Below are positions 1 to 7,608 of a DNA stretch of 25,776 nucleotides, piece by piece. Source of the DNA: Plantago elongata. Taxonomy: Eukaryota; Streptophyta; Magnoliopsida; Lamiales; Plantaginaceae. Every line of letters begins with the position of its first letter. Positions within the stretch are counted from its first letter, which is position 1. Location: positions 1 to 25,776 of the forward strand of contig JAYMSP010002174.1 in assembly GCA_036897095.1 (NCBI GenBank), read 5' to 3'. The position numbers and the translations under genes were made by a program. Below the pieces are notes generated by a model. The model was given only the letters and a program-made list of their open reading frames with translations. It searched no databases and was not told the DNA's origin.

Positions 1-929
1 TATATACCCTTCATCTCTTCCACTCACAAACGATGTGGAATGTTGGGTATTACAATTACGAACATCTATGTTACAAATCAATAATTTATAAAACGAATGT
101 TGTGTCATTTGCACCTTTATGATACAACAAAAATAATGTATATCTCGTCACACTAAATGTATAATTTAGGGTCAAAAAATGAATCATTTGCACTATATGA
201 TATATCGTTTTCACTTTATAATATAGTTTCATGTAGTTTTTTCTTTTTCAAAGATTTCGTTATTCTGGATCATTTTTTAAAATTTGCATTTTACCAAAAT
301 GTAGCGGGTTTGGACATAAAAAAGACCACGACATGTAATGAACATTAATTTACCCGTTATTTTAGAAAAAGTCTCGCCACCTACCACTTTTGAGTTAAAA
401 GACAAAAAAGGACAAGCTGTTTTTTTTTTTACTAAAAAATGCCCAGTTTTCTGTATAATACATAAAAAACTATATAATAGTATTCACATAGTACAATTTC
501 AAGCCTAATATTATATTATAGTGTTCACATGATACAATTTTTTTATATTATAATTTGTGCATGATACAATTTTTTTTGCATAATCGTTTTATGGAATATT
601 ATTTCTAAGCCAAAATCGATCTTTGACTCTCCCATTATTTTCGCCTCAAACTTTGGCCCTGGTTTTATCACTCAAACCAAATTTTGGGCTTATATCAAAC
701 TAAAAACTTCGGAACCCTAATAGTCATGGAATATACACCCACAAGCCACATACATCCTCATTATCTCAAAAACATCTCCTTTCCTTCTCTTCTCTCCTAT
801 TCTCTTTCTTATCTTCTTTATCATCAGCCCAATAATTCTTATTTTCTTACTCTTTGTTCTTTCTCGTATATAATTTGCATTTGCAGCTTTTTTGATGTTT
901 TTTGAGTCGATATCTTTATTTTCATTTTG
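1..929. other. AT-rich intergenic stretch, no gene seen
   Basis: Very AT-rich DNA with long T runs. The phrase catgatacaattttttt occurs twice near 528-575. A pyrimidine-rich stretch at about 770-870 resembles a plant 5' leader, but no convincing ORF or splice structure follows it. The short ORFs here look like chance. Confidence 0.6.
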
Positions 930-982
930 AAAAGATCAAGTATATATCAAGCATTTTTCATCTTGAATGTACTTGATCTTTT
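930..982. repeat. Near-perfect inverted repeat (hairpin)
   Basis: The 13-base arm AAAAGATCAAGTA (930-942) is matched exactly in reverse complement at 970-982. A second pairing, TCAAG with CTTGA, extends the stem to about 21 pairs with one gap around a loop of about 10 bases. It lies 47 bp before a hAT-like element. It may be a tiny MITE remnant or a chance foldback; no function can be assigned. Confidence 0.6.
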
Positions 983-1028
983 TTTCTCTTTTTGTTGCAT
1001 TTTCGGAAAGATTAAATCTTATTAGAAG

Positions 1029-1658
1029 CTATGTAGCACGGGGACAGATACGGGGATGGGAACGATACGTCGGGACGCTAAAATCAAAATAAGTAGGAGA
1101 TGAGGACGTTTTCAGGGACGTTTAATTTTTTAATTTTTTTTAGTATATTCAATGTCTAACTTACATATGTAGAGATATAAGCTAAATCAGAAGTGAACTC
1201 ACTCAAAAGCCCAAAAATAATAAAGTAAGAGTAAAAAACCCTAGACTTTCTTTCTTGGACTTTTCTACAATTAGGCAAAAAATTAACATATGTATACCGT
1301 TAGATTTTAAAATACCAAAGAAAAAAATAGGTAATTCTTATAAAATATTATTTTAATTTTAAAAAAAATTAGAAGACAAATTTAAATTTTTTATAAATAT
1401 TTATATTTTTATAATTTAAATATTAATAAGGCAGAAGAGCGATGGGGCGTCGCCAAGACGGTAAGGCGATTGCCCTTTCGCCATATGACTATTTAAATTA
1501 GAAAAATACAAATATTAATAAAACAGGCCAATAGAGCAAATCAGTCGATATTCATATTTTCTTCCCGCGAACTATGGAGACTTAAGAGCTCCAAAACGTC
1601 TCGGTGACGTTTCCGGCGACGGGGACTCTGGGGATATGGACGTCCCCGGGCTTCATAG
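1029..1658. mobile_element. hAT-like non-autonomous DNA transposon
   Basis: The left end CTATGTAGCACGGGGAC is matched by the inverted right end, which reads CTATGAAGCCCGGGGAC in reverse complement (two mismatches in 17). The flanking 8-bp direct repeats are attagaag (1021-1028) and cttagaag (1659-1666), with one mismatch. An 8-bp target duplication with short terminal inverted repeats is the hAT pattern. The interior is AT-rich, with GC-rich subterminal stretches such as gacggggactctgggg near the right end. No transposase is visible, so the copy needs a partner to move. The superfamily rests on end structure only. Confidence 0.75.
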
Positions 1659-1663
1659 CTTAG

Positions 1664-1711
1664 AAGAGTTCCATTTCGGAAATATTAAATGTTCTTGAAG
1701 AGTTCCATTTT
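1664..1711 (+). repeat. Short direct repeat, gaagagttccattt
   Basis: The phrase gaagagttccattt occurs at about 1664 and again about 33 bp later, just outside the right end of the hAT-like element. It looks like a small local duplication. Confidence 0.5.
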
Positions 1712-1915
1712 TCTTAATTCTTTTGGTTCCGATTATTTCTTTTGGTGCTCATTTATTTTCTTATTTTTATTATTTTGTAAAAATATGACACCCATTATGC
1801 GTGATTATTTGGATTAGATCGGATTGGATTAATCAGAAATAATCAGATACAGATTAAATTGACCCGAAAGATTATTGCGGGGCAAAAATAGTAAAATACC
1901 ATACCACAATTCCTC

Positions 1916-1923
1916 TATAAAAG
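1916..1923 (+). promoter_or_regulatory. TATA box of an unidentified promoter
   Basis: TATAAAAG lies in a GC-poor context and is followed by a pyrimidine-rich leader (1945-1987) and an ATG at 1988, which a possible donor site (gtaatt) follows at once. This resembles a plant core promoter with a first intron. The expected coding exon downstream (after about 2150) is taken up by a 46-bp tandem repeat and gives no recognisable protein. It may be the front end of a dead or captured gene. Confidence 0.4.
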
Positions 1924-2182
1924 GGCAGCAAAATTTTCAAACAGTTTAGTTTCTCTCAATTCAAAATTCTATCTCTTCAAACCTCTCATGGTAATTTCCT
2001 ACTAAGTTCCATCGGTAACTGAATTTCAACTTCACATTCATAGAGCTTCTTCGAATTGTATTTTTGGTTTTTTGTTTTTCTTCAATGATAGAAGAATGAT
2101 CTGCACATAGCTTCAGAGAAGTTTGTTTTCGTTTAGACTTTTGATATTAAGGATGAGCATCAGTTGTTTCCCCTACTCTATT

Positions 2183-2320
2183 GTTGTTGGTGATCCTTTA
2201 GTGCCAGCTCATCGCTATTCCTCTTCATGTTGTTGGTGATCCTCCAGTGCCAGCTCATCGTTATTCCTCCTCCTGTTGTTGGTGATCCTCCAGTGCCAGC
2301 TCATCGCTATTCCTGCTGAT
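2183..2320 (+). repeat. 46-bp tandem repeat, three copies
   Basis: Units beginning gttgttggtgatcc start at 2183, 2229 and 2275, a period of 46 bp. Each continues with agtgccagctcatcg and attcc. The copies differ at a few bases. Because 46 is not a multiple of three, the units cannot encode a repeating peptide in one frame. A 71-aa open frame runs from 2276 and includes PADAPLPTALAPLLAGD, but I do not recognise it. The block lies about 260 bp downstream of a TATA box, so it may be an expanded piece of an old exon. Confidence 0.85.
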
Positions 2321-2508
2321 GCTCCCCTTCCTACTGCTCTTGCTCCACTTCTTGCTGGTGATGCTGATACTCCAGTTATTAATTTGTTTCTCCAAGATAC
2401 GTGGTATTTGGTAAAAGACAGTCCAACATTACACATAGCTCGTAACCTTTACCACAATTACAAATACATATTTTTCATGTTTGTATATTGAGGGTGTCCT
2501 AGGAAATA

Positions 2509-2761
2509 CTCCCTCTGTGTCCCAAATTAGATGTCCCGTTTTAATTTTTTATGGTCAATGCTTTCAAAGTTTAAGCTTGATCTACTCACATATAATATTT
2601 TTAATGAAATTTTTGAAAAATATATAATGAAAATTTAACATTTAATGTTTAATAATTTGAATTTTTTTTTACCTATATTATATTTATGAGTTATTCGCAT
2701 ACGAAGTTTGAAAACGTTGATCATGTCAAGTCAAAATGAGACTTCCAATGTAGGACGGAGG
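2509..2761. mobile_element. Stowaway-type MITE (Tc1/mariner)
   Basis: The left end CTCCCTCTGTGTCCCAAATT is the well-known plant Stowaway terminus. The right end, aggacggaggta, is its diverged inverted partner. TA dinucleotides flank both ends (2507-2508 and 2762-2763), as expected for Tc1/mariner target duplications. The 253-bp length and AT-rich non-coding interior fit a non-autonomous copy. Divergence between the two ends suggests an old insertion. Confidence 0.85.
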
Positions 2762-2861
2762 TAGCTAGTATACTCTAATAAGCCGGTTTGCGCACAAAAA
2801 TAGCTACCACTTGTGCAAATACGGAATTTTCATTGTTAGAATATATTTGTGATAAATAGTT

Positions 2862-3304
2862 GTGTTCACTCATGCTAAAACTGAAAATCTCTCAACGTTC
2901 CTTCCCTATGGTGCCAAAGGTGTCTTCCAGGCGGTAGCGATTGTGTACTTTGCTTATGGATGATTAGACACTATAGCAACAATGGCCATTAGGTTTGCTT
3001 GGATCGATGTTAATCACCGTGATATACTGCTTAATGGCGCTCTCACTGAGCATGATGTAGAGGTATACACTGTGATAAAACATGAACGCAACATATTTTG
3101 TGGCTTTACAGAGCGTCAAAATGAAATGGGTGAAGTATTTCGTCGCCCTTAGAGCCCTCAAGGGTATGGCCACTGTTCTATTAGTCGGAGCGCTTGGACA
3201 AGCTCGTTACACGACTCATATAGCCCGGCACACATGATTCCATCCTGGTTTGCGCTTGCTCACCCAAATACCAGAACTCCTATATATGCAACACTTCTAA
3301 TTAA
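2862..3304 (+). pseudogene. Cationic amino acid transporter (CAT) gene fragment, decayed
   Basis: Translation gives pieces that line up in order with plant CAT proteins (APC superfamily, plasma-membrane or tonoplast amino acid importers). They are FTHAKTENLSTFLPYGAKGV and FQAVAIVYFAYG, then DTIATMA, then GLLGSMLITVIYCLMALSLS, then KWVKYFVALRALKGMATVLL and VGALGQARYTTHIAR, then MIPSWFALAHPNTRTPIYAT. The pieces fall in different frames. A TGA (2961-2963) interrupts the glycine-rich FAYG segment. About ten codons appear to be missing after ATMA. A TAG follows the second MM. Another frame change follows IARHT. No intron is visible within the fragment. It covers only the middle of a protein that is normally about 550-600 aa. 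The family call rests on recalled CAT motifs. It cannot make a transporter. Confidence 0.8.
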
Positions 3305-3495
3305 TCAATATATGCAGTGCTTGTATTGCGTTCTTCTAATTAGTCACATGTTTTAATCCCTTGGTTATTAACTGTCAGCAAGCTGGATGAGGGCCTAACA
3401 TCAGGATATCATCCCAAAAAAATATCATGATGTGACTGTACGTGGGAAGACATGCTATTTAGGATTGAAGGTAGGACGTTTATATTGACAAATGT
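3305..3495. other. Intergenic spacer
   Basis: AT-rich spacer between the CAT gene fragment and the CACTA element, with nothing recognisable. cttctaatta recurs at 3293 and again about 40 bp later. Confidence 0.5.
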
Positions 3496-4655
3496 CACTA
3501 CAAGAATGCTGAAGAATAGCGACGGATAAAATCCGTCGCTATTTAGCGACGGGTTATATTATCCGTCGCTAGATTCTTTGACAGGAGATTATTAAAAAAA
3601 AATTAGCGACGGATAAATGTATCCGTTGCTAAATAGCGATAATAACAATGCAACGGCCTTCTTCTTCATTTCTCCTCCTCCTCTTCTTCTTTTCTCCTCT
3701 CTTCGATTTCTTTGTCCAAATTTGGATATTCCGGCTACGTTGGACAGTTTCGGGCAAACCTAGTGTCTTTGCGAAGCTCGTGAGACGACGGGGATTCACT
3801 TTGTCCGATCAATTTCAAGTTTCTTCCGCTATTTAATTCGGAATTGAGGTATTTAGCAAAACCCTTACTATCTCAAATCTGGGGTTTTTTGAGATTTTGA
3901 AGTGTTTGAGTATGTAGTTAATTTGAGATGTGCAATTGATGTATTTGTGAAGTGTATAGTAGCTACATTTGCTTAAATTGATATTTGTATATGTTGGTTT
4001 GATTTTTGGAGTATAATCGTATATATGAAGTATGCTAAATTTGTTTAAATTGATGTGTACGTGAAGTATGATGGTGCTAAATTAGTTTACATGAAGAAAT
4101 TATATTATTTTGATATATGTATGAAGACATAGTAGATAAATTAGTGTAGTTTGAAATATTAATATGTAGTAGAATTATATGAAGATTTAGTTGAGTGTTA
4201 TGATACCGTTATTTTTATTTTTAGTTTTTGAATTTATGTTAATTTTGACTAAGATGAGTAATTGAATTTTTTCAGTAGTATACTAGCTATAGGTATGTCA
4301 ACTTTGAGATAAGGAATTGATTCGATTTAAAATATCCATCGTAGTAGTTTTGAGACCGTTGGATGATTATAACGACGGAATTTAGTAAGACCTAATAAAC
4401 CTAGATGTGTCAGGTTAAAAATGAGTACCGGTCGGGAATGAATGTACTGTCGTAAAGTACGTGGGAGAGTTCGATTGAGTTTTGCAAAATGAGTAGAAGC
4501 TTTTGTTGAATTTCCAACGTTCATGCTTTTTATATGTATACTAACATTTGTGTCCTCTATGCTCATGCAGATGCCGCTCCACAGGAAATATACATGTCGC
4601 CTACCTAGATCGAGTGGGACTCCGGAGAGTGGGAAGATACCATATTTTTGTAGTG
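3496..4655. mobile_element. CACTA (En/Spm) non-autonomous element
   Basis: The left end is CACTACAAGAA, and the right end reads CACTACAAAAA in reverse complement. Both are flanked by the 3-bp direct repeat tgt (3493-3495 and 4656-4658). The CACTA terminus with a 3-bp target duplication defines the superfamily. The left subterminal region carries three palindromes built on TAGCGACGGAT, which fit the subterminal transposase-binding repeats of these elements. The 1,160-bp length and lack of any transposase-like ORF show a deletion derivative. A pyrimidine-rich 62-aa ORF (3648-3836) and a reverse 121-aa ORF (4327-4692, crossing the right end) resemble nothing I know. Confidence 0.85.
3517..3631. 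repeat. Three subterminal palindromes of the CACTA element
   Basis: TAGCGACGGAT pairs with ATCCGTCGCTA across 3517-3541. Variants recur at 3544-3571 and 3604-3631. In En/Spm such clustered subterminal motifs bind the element's own protein. Their role here is inferred from position. No matching cluster is visible near the right end. Confidence 0.75.
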
Positions 4656-4672
4656 TGTAAATGCAGCCTGAA

Positions 4673-5126
4673 CAGTGGCGAATCCAGGACACTAATTCAG
4701 GGTCGTCTAAGTTTTATCGTGAGTAAATTTATGTGTGCAAAAAGTTTAAAGGTTAGAGTATGCTTTTGTACTATAAATAGTTTTACACAAAATAATATAC
4801 TAATTCAATAAAAAAATCATATTCTAAACATACATTTATCCATTTTTAGTACATGCAAACTGAAGTTTTGGGGGAAGAGGCATTAAAATAACATAAAAAT
4901 GATATGGAAATATAAATGTAGAGATATATGGAAAATTAAAAAAAGGATTGAGACAAGTGTGGTCCGAACTTTATTTAAATGAATAATACACTATTCATTA
5001 CCAGAAGAACAAATAGCATTTCATACTAATGAGATAATTAATTAGTAGTACAGAATAGTAATGAAAAAAATCTGAGGGGGTCAGGTGACTCCCGCTCACC
5101 TCGCCCCACATTTAGATCCGTCGCTG
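4673..5126. mobile_element. hAT-like MITE, 454 bp
   Basis: The left end CAGTGGCGAATC and the right end (CAGCGACGGATC in reverse complement) form 12-bp imperfect inverted repeats. A perfect 8-bp direct repeat, agcctgaa, flanks the element (4665-4672 and 5127-5134). CAG...CTG ends with an 8-bp duplication fit hAT. The interior is AT-rich with no coding capacity. It sits 17 bp beyond the end of the CACTA element. The perfect target duplication suggests a younger insertion than the 1029-1658 element. Confidence 0.8.
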
Positions 5127-5134
5127 AGCCTGAA

Positions 5135-6825
5135 CAACGATCATGTGTGTGAAAGGAAGCATTCATGTTATGAGGTCCCACAACACAATATTGGAACTAT
5201 AAACATCAATTTTATTAGTGTACAACATGTGCTGTTCATTTCTCTGCAATAGCATAACACATTGCCTTGGGTATCTGTTGGGATGCTATTTTTCCCAAGT
5301 AGTTCGGAACATGAATTAACTTGGTAATTCGCTTCCGAAAATGTTATTAAGAGAATCTTGATCACACATTAAAAGAAAGAGAAGAGGAAATCAATCACAA
5401 AAACATAGGTCTTGAGACGTACTTGCTTTCGCGGTGACTAACACGTTTATTCAACGGTGAGTTTATTCATCAATCATCAACTGAGTAATACAATTAGGGT
5501 TTCTGATATATGTACCAGAGATTCCTTCTAGGGTTTACTCTCGGACCGGGGCATGATCTTCTACTTTACGGGCCGTGAGCCTTATTACGGTCTTAAACCG
5601 AATTAACTAAAATAACTGAATAAGTAAATATTGAGGGATAAATTAGGAATAATGTTATTGGGCTTCCAGACACGCTTCTGCAATCCACCGCTCGTGCTCC
5701 CGCTCTCACTTTAGGTCGTAAGAAAACGAGTTCCTACATATCACAAAAACATATGGTCATCCTACACACAAATAACATAAAAAGAAAGAAAAAAAACCAA
5801 TTAAAAATCACATATCTATACATGTATTACAAACGTTCATGATCGCCAAATACACTACATCAACGCCTACCCCTTAAAATAGATGTTGTAATATAGACCC
5901 AAGCAGTGTGGCACTATATTGCCAGTTTGCCACCCATGTCTTGCTCCAAGTCCACAAGTTCAATCCACACTTAAAATCCTCAAACACATTCCCCAATAAG
6001 TTTTGGTGTACTTTGATGTTTTTGGAGTCGCACATTTGAGATTGTATGTCGATGGTTGAATATTGGAGCATATCGTTCGAGTAGATGTGATGTGAGAGTG
6101 GACATGTCATTACTCCTACCTACCAGTACTACTACTAGTTGCTAGTTTCTACTACACCATTATACATACTTGTAAGTCTCAATGGCTATTACTTTCCCTT
6201 CCATTGTTGCAAGCTCGTCCTTTTGCTATCTTCCTCCTTTATAGGCTTGGTTGATATACTTTAGGTTTTGGTTGGTATACATCTCTCGTTCTTTCTTTAC
6301 AACAATGGATAGATCAATTGACAGGCATGGAGTTCATGTTGATTGAATTGGAAGGTGGAAAGGACTAAGAAGTGAAAAAGAAACAAAGCAATGAACGAGA
6401 GGAAGAAAGCGTCAAAATATGCTATTTTTCGATTTGGTGTGTTTTGCAAACGAATTCTTTAATTTAATTTTATTTTTTTGGAAAAAATATAAACTAAAAA
6501 AATCAATGCTCGCGACGGGTTTTCGGTGCAACCGGTACGACCAACTCGGTCCGGTTTTAATAGCAATGTTGATTAGATCATTATAACATGTTACAGACAG
6601 GTAACCAGATACACTCTGAGTGTTTGGTTCTACACTTCATGCTCAATTTGAATTGAGTTGAAATTGATGAATAATAATTAAATTGAAGTTGAGTTGTGTA
6701 TTTTGTGTTTGGTGTTAAATTGTAATATTTATATGTTTTGTAGAATATTTAAATATGAGAATGTGTGTCTGAATATTAACTAAATTGAAATTGAATATTA
6801 CAATTAATAGTCAGATTTAAAAAAT
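5135..6825. other. Intergenic stretch without a recognised gene
   Basis: AT-rich DNA. A reverse-strand 78-aa ORF (5874-6110, starting MTCPLSHHIYSNDML) lies in a slightly less AT-rich patch but matches no family I recognise and has no clear splice partners. A segment from about 5276 (tgttgggatgctattttt) through 5720 has the texture of an old repeat or solo LTR, but I could not find ends or a target duplication. From about 6620 to 6825 the DNA is AT-rich with repeated gaattgagttgaa-like words, perhaps part of a MITE into which the next SINE inserted. Confidence 0.4.
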
Positions 6826-6835
6826 TGATCGAATT

Positions 6836-7133
6836 GTCAAAGCGTTTGTAGCCGAGTGGCAAGCTGAGACACCCCGTAATCATGAGGTCACGGGTTCGGT
6901 TCCCCGGAATGAGTAATTATATTCTCTGAATAGAGATTGGTGGTGATTTGCATCTAAAATCGATTAATAAATTCGTCTTATTCAACAATTATAATTGTAA
7001 TGAGTAATTATATTCTCTGAATAGAGATTGGTGGTGATTTGCATCTAAAATCGATTAATAAATTCGTATTATTCAACAATTATAATTGTAATGTTATATT
7101 TCATGTTTAATAATAATTAAAAAAGTAAAAAGC
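6836..7133 (+). mobile_element. tRNA-derived SINE, copy 1, with duplicated 3' half
   Basis: The 5' part carries a polymerase III promoter: box A in tagccgagtggc (about 6849-6860) and box B in gggttcggttcc (about 6893-6905). These resemble a class II (Leu/Ser-type) tRNA, but there is no acceptor stem, so it is not a tRNA gene. A non-tRNA body and an A-rich tail (aaaaaagtaaaaagc) follow. The 10-bp direct repeats tgatcgaatt (6826-6835 and 7134-7143) mark target-primed insertion. A second copy at 22040 is about 93% identical over the shared 163 bp, so both belong to one family. It lies about 480 bp upstream of the SS5 start codon, in the same orientation. Confidence 0.85.
6908..7090 (+). repeat. 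91-bp tandem duplication inside the SINE
   Basis: The segment starting aatgagtaattatattctct at 6908 is repeated immediately at 6999, with a period of 91 bp. The two units differ by a single base (gtctt versus gtatt). The SINE copy at 22040 has only one unit, so the duplication arose in this copy or its source. Near-identity implies it is recent relative to the split of the two copies. Confidence 0.9.
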
Positions 7134-7143
7134 TGATCGAATT

Positions 7144-7515
7144 CAATTCAAGTTGAATTAACTTAATTGTGCTAGAATGTGAAGTGACACATTTGCATCT
7201 GACAAGATTCACTGCAAAAGAAATTGACTATTGGCTGCAGACTTGCAGGTAGATTTGATCTAAAGATCTTATTCTCCAACACACATTCGTCTTCAACAAA
7301 TCCAACACCATTTTCTTTGATGTCTTTTTATTTCCATGATGATATAAGAGATTATTACATTTCTTAATGGAATATACTCTGGTGTAAATATGAAACATGC
7401 CAAGCACAAGCCATTCTCGTCCGTCGAATAAGATCTTTGTTCCACCTTGTCCCTTTGTTCAATTACCGATACACATCGTACACTGCAAAACTACAAACAT
7501 GCCGTTACATACTCT
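7144..7515. other. SS5 upstream region
   Basis: AT-rich DNA between the SINE and the SS5 core promoter. No gene or clear regulatory motif can be supported. Confidence 0.5.
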
Positions 7516-7525
7516 TATATATAAT
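7516..7525 (+). promoter_or_regulatory. Probable TATA box of SS5
   Basis: TATATATAAT lies about 90 bp upstream of the SS5 start codon. Transcription would be expected to start near 7545-7560, giving a short leader of about 50-60 bases. The assignment is from position and sequence only. Confidence 0.55.
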
Positions 7526-7608
7526 AATAATTGTGCGAGTCCCACAGCAACAAATGCATCATTATCATCATCATATATAGCACACTCTTTTAGTTCACTG
7601 GCTCGGTA

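Noticed and set aside
2183-2320. A CRISPR-like array
   Set aside because: The 46-bp units are directly abutting tandem copies without unique spacers, in a plant nuclear genome.
4327-4692. A 121-aa reverse ORF
   Set aside because: It runs from inside the CACTA element across its right end into the next element, so it cannot be an old conserved gene. There is no similarity to transposases.
5276-5780. A solo LTR starting tgttgggatg
   Set aside because: There is no flanking duplication and no defined right end, and similarity to the copia LTR at 19282 is lacking.
5874-6110. A reverse 78-aa ORF as a real gene
   Set aside because: There is no recognised family, no splice partners and no promoter. 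It is kept only as a note in the intergenic entry.
6836-6910. A tRNA gene (box A and box B spacing)
   Set aside because: There is no acceptor stem or plausible anticodon arm, and the same head occurs at 22040 attached to the same body with target duplications. It is a SINE head.
6600-7200. A MITE surrounding SINE copy 1
   Set aside because: Words such as gaattgagttgaa on the left and caattcaagttgaatt on the right look inverted, but I could not define matching ends or a target duplication.
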